Shown: positions 15,012 to 24,064, counted from the stretch's first letter. The stretch is DNA of 26,496 nt from JAHEJB01 sp041748175 (GCA_041748175.1 JBGTDU010000060.1:1-26496), one strand, 5' to 3'. Notes: generated from the sequence alone by a model not told the origin. Numbers and translations: made by a program.

Positions 15012-15479
15012 ATGGCCAAGCAACACAAGTTCAACGCGACCATTTACAGAGAAAGCAGCGGTGGGGCATTCATAACCCTGCCGTTTGATGTGGAAGCGAC
15101 GTTTGGCTCAAAACGCCCCAAGCTCAAAGCCACGTTCGATGGTGTGCCCTACAAAGGAACGGCCGTTCGCATGGGCTCGCCGGAACACATGCTCATCATC
15201 CGGAAGGACATTAGAGAGCAAATTGGAAAACAGCCGGGAGATGAGATCGCCGTGACCGTTGAGCTTGACACACAGCCCCGCATCGTCGAGATGCCGGAGA
15301 ATTTAGCCGAAGCGCTCAAGCCCTTCCCGGCCGCTCGGGCGTTTTTCTACAAGCTCAGCTATACGCACCAGAAGGAGTACGTGCGTTGGATTACGGAGGC
15401 GAAGCGGGAGGAGACCAGAGAGCGCCGTCTCACTAAGGCCGTCGAAATGCTACGCGAAGAAGTGAAAACGCCCGATTAG
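15012..15479 (+). CDS. DUF1905 / YdeI-OmdA family protein
   Basis: 155 residues. The ATG at 15012 is chosen (MAKQHKFNATIYR); a GTG at 14991 would overlap the upstream terminator. Residues ~5-90 are DUF1905: FNATIYRESSGGAFITLPFDVEATFG, KATFDGVPYKGTAVRMGSPEHMLIIRKDIREQIGKQPGD. Residues ~100-150 are the OmdA/YdeI C-terminal module: FYKLSYTHQKEYVRWITEAKREETRERRLTKAVEML, with the typical F-x-x-L-S-(Y/P)-x-x-x-x-E-Y-x-x-W-I-x-x-A-K-x-x-E-T-R-x-R-R. The family is cytosolic and poorly understood, sometimes linked to antimicrobial-peptide or stress responses. It stands alone between the sigma factor terminator and a DUF1761 gene. Confidence 0.85.
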   Translation: MAKQHKFNATIYRESSGGAFITLPFDVEATFGSKRPKLKATFDGVPYKGTAVRMGSPEHMLIIRKDIREQIGKQPGDEIAVTVELDTQPRIVEMPENLAEALKPFPAARAFFYKLSYTHQKEYVRWITEAKREETRERRLTKAVEMLREEVKTPD

Positions 15480-15546
15480 GTGCTGTGGCTGTAAATGCGG
15501 CGCGGTTCGTACTATTGAGCAAACTGTCTCACGAACCAGGACCGCT

Positions 15547-15960
15547 ATGAACAACCACGTCGATTTCGCTTCCATTAATTACCTGGCCGTCCTGCTCGCC
15601 ACGGTGCTGGCCTTCGGACTCGGAGCAATCTGGTACGGGAAGCCGCTGTTCGGCTCGGCCTGGCAGAAGGAGATGGGCCTGAGTGATGAAGACCTCCAGA
15701 GCGGAAATATGGGAGTGACATTTGGGATGACTTTCGTCGTCGCCTTCATCGCCATGCTCTTTCTGGCCGTTTTTATGGGCCCCGGCGCAACCGTCGCCTC
15801 AGGTGCACTTCATGGCGCCATTATCGCGACCGTGTTTATCGCCACGTCCATCGCGACGCACTACCTCTTTTCCCAGAAGTCGCTGAAGATCTTTCTCATC
15901 GACGCGGGATACGATATCGTCCGATACGCGCTGGCCGGAGCAATTCTTGGCGCGTTCTAA
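15547..15960 (+). CDS. DUF1761 membrane protein
   Basis: 137 residues with four predicted membrane segments (about 10-30, 55-75, 82-105 and 115-136). The family signature is clear: NYLAVLLATVLAFGLGAIWYGKPLFGSAWQKEMGLS at the start, then GMTFVVAFIAMLFLA, GALHGAIIATVFIATSIATHYLFSQKSLKIFLIDAGYDIVRYALAGAILG. DUF1761 proteins are small inner-membrane proteins of unknown function. The loop between the first two segments (W-Y-G-x-x-x-F-G-x-x-W) is the most conserved part. The gene has its own 67-bp upstream gap, and its 3' end lies 12 bp from that of a possible minus-strand small gene. Confidence 0.85.
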   Translation: MNNHVDFASINYLAVLLATVLAFGLGAIWYGKPLFGSAWQKEMGLSDEDLQSGNMGVTFGMTFVVAFIAMLFLAVFMGPGATVASGALHGAIIATVFIATSIATHYLFSQKSLKIFLIDAGYDIVRYALAGAILGAF

Positions 15961-15972
15961 CGGCGGGCACGT

Positions 15973-16239
15973 TTATCCAGACCCGTCGGATGTGTGCGCC
16001 TCGCCGAGATCGACGGACGTGTCGTCAACGAGTGGCGGATAGCGCAGCCCGCAACGCGTGGGCGTGCGACAATTGGGCGGCGGAATGAGCTCGCGCCGAA
16101 TTGCTGTACGCGCGTCCACAGCGGCTCCGCGGAATCCGCGGCAGCGATCGCACTCGTCCTCCGGTGGCCAGCAGACAATCTTGACCCTCCGTGCGCCAGT
16201 GGCGTAGCGACACTCAAGCTGCACCTGTGGTGCGATCAT
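15973..16239 (-). CDS. Possible small cysteine-rich protein
   Basis: 88 residues with six cysteines (10, 23, 30, 33, 57, 63). A CxxC knuckle (CDRC, 30-33) and a second pair (C57-x5-C63 within LIPPPNCRTPTRCGLRY) suggest a zinc site or disulfides. The order CxxC, about 20 residues, then I-P-P-P-N-C-R is loosely like the Cys/His end of MuF-type phage head proteins, but the context is not phage and the likeness may be accidental. I favour it because it is the one reading in this 487-bp gap with a coherent motif pattern, and a perfect 7-bp inverted repeat lies 27 bp before its start. Overlapping readings exist in other frames, so it may not be a real gene. Confidence 0.45.
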   Translation of the reverse strand: MIAPQVQLECRYATGARRVKIVCWPPEDECDRCRGFRGAAVDARTAIRRELIPPPNCRTPTRCGLRYPPLVDDTSVDLGEAHTSDGSG

Positions 16240-16266
16240 GGTTTGTGGCGATAGCGGGGCAGGCTC

Positions 16267-16293
16267 TATGTCGTCTGATCGGCGTCCGACATA
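16267..16293. repeat. Inverted repeat upstream of the Cys-rich reading frame
   Basis: TATGTCG (16267-16273) and CGACATA (16287-16293) are perfect reverse complements, 13 bases apart. The position, 27 bp before a minus-strand ATG, fits an operator or leader hairpin. Otherwise 16240-16397 shows no gene. Confidence 0.3.
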
Positions 16294-16397
16294 TAGGCGC
16301 TACCTGCTGGCTGGCCTGGTCCGCCCATTTCGCCCGCTTGCGTCGGCCCACCACGCGTGAACAAGAGACCCACCCGAGGTCTCCGGTGATCCAATGT

Positions 16398-16437
16398 GTG
16401 GCCTTATCGAAAAGAAAAGGCTCTGCGATACGGCCAC
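16398..16437 (-). terminator. Hairpin downstream of the VOC gene, possible terminator
   Basis: GTGGCCTTATCG (16398-16409) and CGATACGGCCAC (16426-16437) pair at 11 of 12 positions with a 16-base A/G-rich loop (on the minus strand a C/T-rich loop). It begins 10 bp after the stop of the minus-strand VOC gene. No T-run follows the stem in that direction, so this is only a candidate terminator or 3'-end stabiliser. Confidence 0.45.
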
Positions 16438-16447
16438 GCAGGGATAT

Positions 16448-17278
16448 TCAGGCCGTCGCTTCCATGGAGCGTTCGGCAGCATCTTCGGCCATCTCTGGTC
16501 CGGCTTCGTGCAGGCCGAACGCCGCGCCGTGGGCGTCCGTGCACATGGCCACCCGTCCGCCGCCGGGGACTTCCATCGGGCCGTTCATGATATGGCCACC
16601 CATACTGGACACGCGACCACACGCGCCATCGAGGTCGTTCGTCATGATGTAAGGCATCCATGAAGGCGGCATACCGGCCATGCTTGCAGGAATCGTGTAC
16701 GCGCCGCCAATGGGCCAGTCGCCCGCGTCGAACATATCGTAGTCGCCCATTTCCTCGCCCATGTCCATGGTCTCGGTGTCGTTCCATCCGAAGACCGTGC
16801 GATAGAATTCGAGCCCGGCCTTGGCGTCGGTCGAGGCAAGCTCGTGCCACGACATGAATCCCGGTGATGGAGGGGCTCCGCTTCCCATTGCGCTTTCGGC
16901 GGACGTGAAGACGGCGAAGACCGCACCTTGCGGATCAGAGCACATAGCGAAGCGCCCAACAGTTGGGATGTCCTCGGGGCCGTGCAACACCTGCCCACCG
17001 TTGCTTTTGATGTCTTCGACTGTCTTGTCCACGTCATCGGCGCCGATGTAGAGGAGCCAGTGCGGCGGAATATTCTGGCTTTCCGGTGATGGCGGTGCGA
17101 TGCCTCCGATCATCGAATCGCCGACCTTCCACATCGTGTAGACGGGCATCTCGGGAACAGGCTGGAATGGTTCCGTCGTCCAGCCGACGACGCTGCTGTA
17201 GAATTCTTTCGACGTGTCTTCGTCGGGCGACATGAGGTCGTACCAGACGAAGCTGCCATGCGGTTTGGGGGCTTCCAT
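16448..17278 (-). CDS. Two-domain VOC (glyoxalase/bleomycin-resistance-like) protein
   Basis: 276 residues made of two vicinal-oxygen-chelate domains. Domain 1 (~5-125) begins KPHGSFVWYDLMSPDEDTSKEFYSSVVGW and has HWLLYIGADDVDKTVEDIKSNGGQVLHGPEDIP and RFAMCSDPQGAVFAVF. Domain 2 (~138-262) repeats the pattern: FMSWHELASTDAKAGLEFYRTVFGW, SWMPYIMTNDLDGACGRVSSMGGHIMNGPMEVP and RVAMCTDAHGAAFGLH. This tandem layout is that of CFP32-like 'glyoxalase family' proteins, whose reactions are mostly unknown. The protein is rich in Met, above all in domain 2. It is divergently oriented from the FG-GAP gene with 192 bp between. It is cytosolic (no signal). Confidence 0.87.
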   Translation of the reverse strand: MEAPKPHGSFVWYDLMSPDEDTSKEFYSSVVGWTTEPFQPVPEMPVYTMWKVGDSMIGGIAPPSPESQNIPPHWLLYIGADDVDKTVEDIKSNGGQVLHGPEDIPTVGRFAMCSDPQGAVFAVFTSAESAMGSGAPPSPGFMSWHELASTDAKAGLEFYRTVFGWNDTETMDMGEEMGDYDMFDAGDWPIGGAYTIPASMAGMPPSWMPYIMTNDLDGACGRVSSMGGHIMNGPMEVPGGGRVAMCTDAHGAAFGLHEAGPEMAEDAAERSMEATA

Positions 17279-17470
17279 TGTAGTAGGCGGTTGGTTGCAG
17301 GGAAGGGGAGTGTGCTAAAAAATAGCGCGCTAGAAGTTCCCATACAACCCCAAAGCGGCTGTGACGGACAGGAAGGCCGTCCCTTCGGTCCGGTTTTCCT
17401 GACGGGTCTTGTGTGCACTAATGCTACCTGTCGGTTATGTTGCCGTCATTCAAGCAAAACCCGGGTTGCT

Positions 17471-19246
17471 ATGCGATTCTTCCTTTTTGCCCTGCTGATC
17501 GCCCACTTCATCATGCCCGTAGTGGTGGCGGCTCAATCTATCCCCTTCGTTGAAGACCACACCAGTGCTCTCACGCTCGACGTCTTCCCCTCCATTGGCG
17601 TCCTCTGGGGCGACCCCGATGGCGATGGCGACCTCGATGTCCTGGTCATTGGGATCCTCCCTGGCGAGATCAACGGCAAAGGCGCGCTGTATCGGAATGA
17701 CGGAAGTGGAAACTTTACATTTCGCACCTTACGAACCAACGAAGACCGTAACGCGGTTTCCAATAATGGCATCTGGGCGGACATCGACAACGACGGTGAC
17801 CTCGACCTAGTCACGTCCTCGCTTTTTGACGGTAGTCTCTTCATCAATCCTGGTGGTCCTCCTCAGACGCCATTCGAACACCTGGCGTCGGCGATGGATA
17901 GCTTTGAGGATCAACGCGACCTTGATATTGCCGATTATGATGGCGACGGGCTGCTTGACGGCGTTATCGTCCGACGCTTCACACATCGGAATATCCTCGT
18001 CCACAATGACGGGGGATTCAATAATCCAGTATTAGATGGCCATGTTTATAAAGAACGTCTCAATTCCGGTGTTACCTGCTGGGGCGATGCGGACAACGAC
18101 GGTCTTCCAGAGCTCTACATCACGAATGCCGAAGGCCGAAATAGCTACTTTGAAAATCAAGGCGGCACGCTAATCCGTCGACTGGGTTTTGGAAACGTGA
18201 ATACAGGCGACAACGGTACCGGGTGTGCATGGGGCGACTACGACAATGACGGCGATCTTGACATCGTTGTAACCACGACTAGCTCCCTGGGTGTCGGAGA
18301 CTATCTCTTTCGCAACGATGGTGGCGTGTTTACCAGTGTGCCTTTTGAGTCTCGGGCTATTGACACGAGAGGGATCGCCTGGGGCGATGTCGATAATGAC
18401 GGTGACCTCGACCTTGTCGCGACACGTTACACGGACACGGATGCTCACACGCTTTATCTAAACGATGGTGCCGGTGGGATGGCAGCCCTGGATTTTGGAG
18501 CGACGGCTTCGGGGAATGCGGTTACGCTTGTGGACGACGACGAGGACGGCGACCTTGACCTCTTCGTTGTGAACGGTGGCTCCGATTTTAGTAGACGCAA
18601 TCAGTTTTTTCGGAATGCGACAAATGGCTCCGCCAACTGGCTGGAAGTCGACCTTCGTCTTGCTAGTGGCTCGAATCGTTTCGGCGTCGGTGCCCATGTC
18701 TACGCGTACGCAACAATCGGTGGCCAACCGCAGGTCTTGCTCCGGCCAATGCTTTCGCACACAGGTCGACACGCGCAAAGTGGCCACCGGATGCATTTCG
18801 GTCTCGGAGATGCAGCCGAGGTAGACTCTCTGGTTATTGACTGGCCGCAAGGAGTTGAAGGAGCGGACAAGACCGTCCTCTATTCCGTCGCGGCCAACCA
18901 GATCGTCACGATTACAGACACAGGCCAGGCAGCCGCGCCAAGTGCGTCGTCACTCGGCGAGATTCCGGAATCGTTTGGGGTCGAAGGGGTCTTCCCAAAT
19001 CCATCCGAAGGAGCCGTAACGATCTCCGTGCGTGTCGGAAGCCAGGCCCCCGTGCAGTTAGAGGTGTTCGATGTGCTGGGTCGTCGCGTGAGTGGGCTCC
19101 AGGCAACAGCCGACTCGGGTGCGCAGATGCGTCTAGATTGGGATGGAAATGACGAAAGCGGTCGCCGCGTCCCACCGGGCGTGTACCTCATTCGTGTGCG
19201 ACAGGGAGAGGCTGAAATAGTAAAGAGAGTCACCCTGCTGCGGTAG
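17471..19246 (+). CDS. Secreted FG-GAP/VCBS repeat protein with ASPIC/UnbV domain and T9SS sorting tail
   Basis: 591 residues. The ATG at 17471 gives a signal peptide (MRFFLFALLIAHFIMPVVVAAQ); upstream in-frame codons do not. Seven FG-GAP/VCBS repeats follow, each with a calcium-type DxDxDGxxD loop: for example DPDGDGDLD, DIDNDGDLD, DYDGDGLLD, DYDNDGDLD, DVDNDGDLD and DEDGDLD. An ASPIC/UnbV domain comes next (SNRFGVGAHVYAY...SGHRMHFGLGDAAEVDSLVIDWPQG). The final ~75 residues are a T9SS type A sorting domain of FlgD-Ig kind: FPNPSEGAVTI, VQLEVFDVLGRRV, DWDGNDESGRRVPPGVYLIRV and VKRVTLLR. The protein is expected to be secreted through the type IX system and kept at or released from the cell surface; its ligand is unknown. 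No T9SS machinery gene is in the window. Confidence 0.9.
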   Translation: MRFFLFALLIAHFIMPVVVAAQSIPFVEDHTSALTLDVFPSIGVLWGDPDGDGDLDVLVIGILPGEINGKGALYRNDGSGNFTFRTLRTNEDRNAVSNNGIWADIDNDGDLDLVTSSLFDGSLFINPGGPPQTPFEHLASAMDSFEDQRDLDIADYDGDGLLDGVIVRRFTHRNILVHNDGGFNNPVLDGHVYKERLNSGVTCWGDADNDGLPELYITNAEGRNSYFENQGGTLIRRLGFGNVNTGDNGTGCAWGDYDNDGDLDIVVTTTSSLGVGDYLFRNDGGVFTSVPFESRAIDTRGIAWGDVDNDGDLDLVATRYTDTDAHTLYLNDGAGGMAALDFGATASGNAVTLVDDDEDGDLDLFVVNGGSDFSRRNQFFRNATNGSANWLEVDLRLASGSNRFGVGAHVYAYATIGGQPQVLLRPMLSHTGRHAQSGHRMHFGLGDAAEVDSLVIDWPQGVEGADKTVLYSVAANQIVTITDTGQAAAPSASSLGEIPESFGVEGVFPNPSEGAVTISVRVGSQAPVQLEVFDVLGRRVSGLQATADSGAQMRLDWDGNDESGRRVPPGVYLIRVRQGEAEIVKRVTLLR

Positions 19247-19610
19247 CGGAAAAACACACGGCCCTCTCTATCGACGAGCCTGAGCCGACTCTGCCACGTC
19301 ATTGTCAAGTTGCCGGTATGCCCAAGACCAGTTTCGCGCGATGACGGGAAGGCGTGACGGGCTCATCCATGGCTATTGCAGAGAAAGCGTAGAAGCAGGC
19401 TTGGCGACCATTCATCGCAGGCCTGGGCGAAGCCGAAGGGAACGCTTTCCGATTGAGCGGCCCGGCCTCGCGAAACTCGTCGCTGAACTTGACGCCGATA
19501 CTAAAACAGATGCCGGTACGGTAAACGGCGCCACGTCGCGGCATTCCGACTAGCCCGAAATATCCCGAGTTCGGCCTGATTCGAGTTGCTCTGGGATGAC
19601 CTTGATGCGC
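19247..19610. other. 364-bp gap between convergent FG-GAP and hsdR genes
   Basis: Short open frames of about 80 codons exist on both strands (near 19302-19553), but none shows a family motif, a signal peptide or a matching start region, and they lie on top of each other. I see no tRNA, hairpin with T-run, or repeat that would mark an attachment site. This is the border between host-like genes and the restriction-modification operon. Confidence 0.5.
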
Positions 19611-22600
19611 CTACGCAGCAGAAGCATACACACTCCGCTCGGCAGCGTCATATATCCGAAATACGTGTTGGTAAACCTTCGATGACCGCTCCCTGACCTC
19701 ATCCGGCGTGTAGGCCCCCAGCGGAAGGCCCGTCGCATCGTCGTAGAGGAAGTTGTAGATGGTGGTGCTGACGTAGTCGCGCGTTGCCTCCTTCTCGCGC
19801 CACCGGTCGAGTTTCGCGAGTTCCGCCTTGATCAGGGCGATGAGGTGCTCGGCCACATCTTTTACGCGGTTCACCTCCTTTTTGGAAAGCTCAGTTTTGG
19901 CAAGCAGATCGTAGATCGCCAGTGATTCCTCGGTGAGGCCTTCTACGACTGCTCGTTGCTCTTCTTCGTCCAACTCTGCGACGAGCCTCATCAGCTCCTC
20001 GAATGTCTGCTCAATCGTCACCCGCTCCTTCTCGTGGTTATACGCCGCCACGATTTCCTCGAACCGTAGCTGGAAATCCATGCGGAGCGGGTTGCGCTGC
20101 ATCATTCTGTCCAGCCGCTGTTCGATAGCGTGCTTCAGACTCTGGACCGTCGTGTTCTTCGACTCGCTCCTCCGAAACTCCCGCTGAAGTAGCTCGAAGT
20201 CGATCTTGCTGATGTCGTAGAGAGATTCCTCACGATGGGGCTCGGCGGATTGGTGGGTTTCGACAGCCTCATTGACGATGTCGTGCAGTTCGCGGATGAT
20301 GTCCGCGATATCCGCCTTCGCCACGTCTCGTTCCAGGCTGCGATAGAGGTGCGCAATGGCGTCGTGCTCGTGCGTGTATCGGTTGATGCCACGGGTATTG
20401 ATGCACGCCTTGAACTTCTGGAGCACCGCGCGGGCCATGATGCCGAAGCGTTGGCGCGATTCGTCCGTTTCGTTGACGACTTCCTTCGCATCCCGGATCG
20501 CTTTGTTCAGGGCGAAGCCCGTCTGCTCGATGATGGCATTCAGATCGCATCCGCCCTTCGTCAGGAATGCCCTTACGAACTCGATGGCTTCTTCCAGCTG
20601 CTCAAGCAACTCCTCGGCAGGTGCGACCGGGTCGATGACGATGCCTTCGCCACCACGACCGATATCGGGGCTCTTTCCGAACGTCGCCAGTGCCTCGCGT
20701 AGGTTCTTCAGAATGCCACAGTAGTCCACGATGAGGCCATTTTCTTTGCCCTCGTACACCCGATTGGCTCGCGCGATGGCCTGCATCAGCGTGTGGGCGC
20801 GCATCGGCTTGTCGAGGTAGAGCGTGGAGAGGCTCGGCACGTCGAAGCCGGTCAGCCACATCGCGCAGACGATGGCGACGCGGAACGGATGCTCCGGCTT
20901 CTTGAAAGCCGTATCCACGTCGATGCGCTTGCCGTCGTCCGTCTCAAAGCCATTCTTGATCAGCGTGCGATGCGGCCGAATGTCGATGTCCCATTTGCGG
21001 AAAGCGTCGACCTCGCCCTGCTCCTCGCTGACGACCATTGCCATCATCGTTTCGCGCATCCACGCAATCTGCCTTTCTCTGTGTTTGTTTTCCTGGTCGT
21101 CCTCTATTCGCCGTAGACCCCTTTCGAGCTTGCCGATATGCTCCTCCCATTCTGCCGTAATCAGCGCATGCATCCGGGCGCACGTGATCTTGTCCAGGCA
21201 GATGAACATCGTCTTTCCTGTTTCCCAGGCATTGGCGTAGTGCTTCACGAAGTCCCTGGCGATGGGCTCCAGCCGACTCGACGCGGTGATGATGTGGTAG
21301 TCGCGGCCGAGCTCGCGTTGCAGGCGCTCCGAAACGTCTGCGTCCTCCGGGTCCAGTTCTTCCAGCTTGGCCGCGATACGCTCGTTGAGATCAGAGGTTG
21401 TGATTTTCAGTTTCTCGCCGCGCGCGTCGTAGAAGAGTGGCACCGTGGCGTTGTCGTCCACGGCGCGCTGGAAGTCGTACGTCGAAACGTAGTCGCCGAA
21501 GAGTTGCCGTGTGGGCTCGTCGCCCTTGAAGAGCGGTGTCCCCGTGAACCCGATGTACGACGCGCCCGGCAGTGCATTGCGCATGTTCAGCGCCAGTCGT
21601 CCGTACTGCGTGCGGTGCGCCTCGTCGGAGATGACAATGATGTCGTCGCGGGTGGAGTACGGCTCATCCGGGTCCACGTCCTGGTTGAACTTGTGGATCA
21701 ACGAGAAGACGACCTTCTTCTGTTTGCCGAGCAACTCTTGAAGGTGATCGCCCGACGCCGCGCGGCAGGGATCGCGGTCGTTGTTCACCACGCCGCACCC
21801 GGCGAAGGTCTTGTAGATCTGCCCGTCCAGGTCCGTGCGGTCGGTGACGACGAGAAACGTGTAGCGGGCGTCCAGCTTGCGGTGGATCATCCGCGTGAAG
21901 AACACCATAGAGTAGGATTTCCCCGAGCCCTGCGTGTGCCAGAACACGCCCAGTTTGCCGTTGCGCTCCTTTCGTTCGCGCACGGACTGCACGGCGCGCC
22001 GGACGCCGAGATACTGATGGTTTCGGGCGACGATCTTGGACACTTTCCCCCGGCTGTCGTCGAACACGATGAAGTTCTCGAACAGGTCCAGCAGGTTCTT
22101 TATGCTGAAAACGCCGCGCAGCAGCGTCTCCAGATCCACGACGCCGGGGTCTTCCTCCTCCAGCCGTTTCCACTCGTGGAAATGCCCGTACGGGCTGCTC
22201 AGCGAGCCGATCTTCGCCTCGATGCCGTTGGTTAGAACGACCAGCGCATTATGATGGAAGAGATGCGGGACGGCATCTTTGTAGTCAGAAAAGTTGTCAT
22301 CGTAGGCCGACTGCACATCCCTGATTGTGTTCTTGGCCTCTACAAAGATGAGCGGGATGCCGTTGACGAAACCCATCAGATCCGGGCGACGGCGGTAAGG
22401 CGCGTTCCAGACCTTCAATTCCCGCACGACGAGGAAGTGGTTGTTCTCCGGCGTATCGAAATCGAAGACGCGGAGCGTGCTGGTCTCACGCTGCCCTTTT
22501 TCGTTTTGAAACGACACCTCGACGCCATCCCGCAACAGCGCGTCTTTCTCGCGGTTGATTTGAAGGAGACTCTGCGACGTGGAGTATTCCAGCAGCTGCC

Positions 22601-22826
22601 GGACCGCGCTCTCGTACGCCTCTGTCGGGAGGCCCGGATTAAACGCCTCCAGCTTCGGCCGCAGATACCGGGTTAGCACGACCTCCGTATCCGACGCCCG
22701 CCCCAGCAGGCTGTCCGGCCCGAAGTCCTCGTTGTTGTATGCGTAGACCGACTCCCACCCGAGTGTCTCTTCCAGAAACTCGGCCGTCGTGCGTTGAACG
22801 AGATGGTCTTCGGTGTAGGGCATCAT
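19611..22826 (-). CDS. hsdR: Type I restriction enzyme, R (HsdR) subunit
   Basis: 1071 residues, complete. The N-terminal PD-(D/E)xK nuclease shows RRPDLMGFVNGIPLIFVEAKN with Asp149, Glu163 and Lys165. The helicase/translocase has Walker A TQGSGKS (298-304), VVTDRTDLDGQ (327-337), DEAH (401-404), FTGTPLF and a motif VI-like ARANRVYEGKENGLIVDY. The C-terminus (~750-1050) is the helical DUF3387-type region that docks to the methylase. With HsdM and HsdS it cuts unmodified DNA after ATP-driven translocation. The start is ATGATG: the first ATG overlaps the stop of the DUF4143 gene (ATGA), while the second (22823) matches the start seen in the duplicated 5' fragment at 24203, so 22823 is probably ancestral. 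All motifs look intact. Confidence 0.95.
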   Translation of the reverse strand: MMPYTEDHLVQRTTAEFLEETLGWESVYAYNNEDFGPDSLLGRASDTEVVLTRYLRPKLEAFNPGLPTEAYESAVRQLLEYSTSQSLLQINREKDALLRDGVEVSFQNEKGQRETSTLRVFDFDTPENNHFLVVRELKVWNAPYRRRPDLMGFVNGIPLIFVEAKNTIRDVQSAYDDNFSDYKDAVPHLFHHNALVVLTNGIEAKIGSLSSPYGHFHEWKRLEEEDPGVVDLETLLRGVFSIKNLLDLFENFIVFDDSRGKVSKIVARNHQYLGVRRAVQSVRERKERNGKLGVFWHTQGSGKSYSMVFFTRMIHRKLDARYTFLVVTDRTDLDGQIYKTFAGCGVVNNDRDPCRAASGDHLQELLGKQKKVVFSLIHKFNQDVDPDEPYSTRDDIIVISDEAHRTQYGRLALNMRNALPGASYIGFTGTPLFKGDEPTRQLFGDYVSTYDFQRAVDDNATVPLFYDARGEKLKITTSDLNERIAAKLEELDPEDADVSERLQRELGRDYHIITASSRLEPIARDFVKHYANAWETGKTMFICLDKITCARMHALITAEWEEHIGKLERGLRRIEDDQENKHRERQIAWMRETMMAMVVSEEQGEVDAFRKWDIDIRPHRTLIKNGFETDDGKRIDVDTAFKKPEHPFRVAIVCAMWLTGFDVPSLSTLYLDKPMRAHTLMQAIARANRVYEGKENGLIVDYCGILKNLREALATFGKSPDIGRGGEGIVIDPVAPAEELLEQLEEAIEFVRAFLTKGGCDLNAIIEQTGFALNKAIRDAKEVVNETDESRQRFGIMARAVLQKFKACINTRGINRYTHEHDAIAHLYRSLERDVAKADIADIIRELHDIVNEAVETHQSAEPHREESLYDISKIDFELLQREFRRSESKNTTVQSLKHAIEQRLDRMMQRNPLRMDFQLRFEEIVAAYNHEKERVTIEQTFEELMRLVAELDEEEQRAVVEGLTEESLAIYDLLAKTELSKKEVNRVKDVAEHLIALIKAELAKLDRWREKEATRDYVSTTIYNFLYDDATGLPLGAYTPDEVRERSSKVYQHVFRIYDAAERSVYASAA
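22787..22823 (-). repeat. hsdR 5'-end direct repeat, copy 1 (in the functional gene)
   Basis: The first 37 bp of hsdR counted from its second ATG. It matches 24167-24203 at 34 of 37 positions in the same orientation, 1380 bp away. The three differences change Tyr to His, change His to Asp, and leave a Gln codon synonymous. Similarity stops sharply at the ATG on one side and after the Arg-Thr codons on the other. Confidence 0.9.
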
Positions 22827-24064
22827 GCACCCTCCCAGAGTGTTGAGATGGGCACGGCATACAGATTCTCGCCGAAGGGAACCGTAGCCTCTCCATCATA
22901 CAGCACGACACCCGCTACGAAGCGCGTTCCGACAGCGCTTTGGAGTTTTTTCAATCCCTTGAAATCGGAAGCTGAAACCGTTGAGGCTGCCTTGACTTCA
23001 ATTCCAGCAACCTTTCTGCCCGATTCTACAACGAAGTCAACCTCAACCTTGTCTTTGTCGCGAAAATGGCTGAAGGAGATCGCGGCCTCCTGCCCGCTTG
23101 CCTGCCGACGCAACTCCTGGTAGACAAATGTCTCCAGAATCTGTCCGAAAAGTGGCCGGTCTTCCCACAGACTGCCCGCATCCAGCCCCAGCAGGGCGCA
23201 GGCCAATCCCGTATCTCCCAGATGCAGTTTGGGTGTTTTAATCAGGCGTTTCAGTCGATTGCTGTGCCAGGGCGGAAGTTCCTCCAGCAGGAATATTCGC
23301 GAGAGCAGCGTGAGGTACTCGCGAATAGTGGTTCGGCTCACCTGAAACGGCGAGGAAAGGTCCGAGATGTTCAGCAGATGGGCCGTCTGTCCCGCAGCCA
23401 GCGCCAGCAGGCGCGGCAGTGCATCAAGCGCACTGATATTCTTCAGGTCGCGGATGTCGCGCTGGACCAGCGTTTCGATGTAATCACGGTACCAGGCGGC
23501 GCTGCGCCGTTCTGTTTTTCGTTCCAACGCCGCCGGGAACCCTCCGGCCGCTGCCCGTTCGGCCAACGCCTTCCCAAGCCGCCGCCCTTTGGTTCTTGAC
23601 GAGAAGTCTCCGGCCCAAAACATAGGCCAGAATGTTGGTTCGCTACGCGTAATCTCTGCTTGCGACAACGGGTGCAGCCGAAGAATCTCCATCCTTCCGG
23701 CAAGTGAATCGGCCAGTTTAGGAACCAGCAGAACATTGGCTGAACTTGTAAGCAGAAAACGTACGGGATTGCGTTGGGCATCCACCGCTGCCTTCATGGT
23801 CGTGAACAGTTCCGGTACACGCTGCACCTCATCCAGGATGACGCGGTCTGGGAGTTCGGCCACATATCCCACCGGATCGGCCTGTGCGGCGGCACGTTGC
23901 GTGTCGTCGTCGAAGGTGAAATAAGCATACCCTTCTGCATCGCCCACCTGCCTTGCCAGCGTTGTTTTGCCGCATTGGCGCGGCCCGTGGATCAATACCA
24001 CCGGAGAATCGCCCAGTGCCTCACCTACACGCGGACGAAGATGCCGTGGGAACAGATCAACCAT
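22823..24064 (-). CDS. AAA_14 / DUF4143 ATPase
   Basis: 413 residues from the ATG at 24064 (MVDLFPRHLRPRV), which fits the family start 'M-x-x-R-H-L'; an ATG at 24082 lies inside the 22-bp repeat array and would add six repeat-encoded residues. The P-loop is GPRQCGKT (27-34), Walker B is RVILDEVQRVP (74-84), and a sensor-like FLLTSSAN is at 103-110. The DUF4143 part (~185-360) has YRDYIETLVQRDIRDLKNISALD, winged-helix-like VSRTTIREYLTLLSRIFLLEELPPW, and a PD-(D/E)xK-like core DKVEVDFVV...GIEVKAAS (Asp343, Glu356, Lys358). The family is common and sporadic in prokaryotes with no settled function; roles in defence or toxin-like systems have been proposed. Its stop overlaps the hsdR start by 4 bp. 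It appears to have been inserted into the operon. Confidence 0.88.
   Translation of the reverse strand: MVDLFPRHLRPRVGEALGDSPVVLIHGPRQCGKTTLARQVGDAEGYAYFTFDDDTQRAAAQADPVGYVAELPDRVILDEVQRVPELFTTMKAAVDAQRNPVRFLLTSSANVLLVPKLADSLAGRMEILRLHPLSQAEITRSEPTFWPMFWAGDFSSRTKGRRLGKALAERAAAGGFPAALERKTERRSAAWYRDYIETLVQRDIRDLKNISALDALPRLLALAAGQTAHLLNISDLSSPFQVSRTTIREYLTLLSRIFLLEELPPWHSNRLKRLIKTPKLHLGDTGLACALLGLDAGSLWEDRPLFGQILETFVYQELRRQASGQEAAISFSHFRDKDKVEVDFVVESGRKVAGIEVKAASTVSASDFKGLKKLQSAVGTRFVAGVVLYDGEATVPFGENLYAVPISTLWEGA

Noticed and set aside
17340..17410. Riboswitch or terminator before the FG-GAP gene
   Set aside because: Only short scattered complementarities (such as CAGGAA/TTCCTG) are seen; they do not form a convincing conserved structure.
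19302..19553. Small gene between the FG-GAP and hsdR genes
   Set aside because: Readings of about 80 codons on both strands overlap each other and show no motif, signal peptide or start context.
21138..22235. 365-codon plus-strand reading frame opposite hsdR
   Set aside because: Mirror of hsdR codons with Val/Arg-rich composition and no domain; hsdR motifs on the minus strand are unambiguous.
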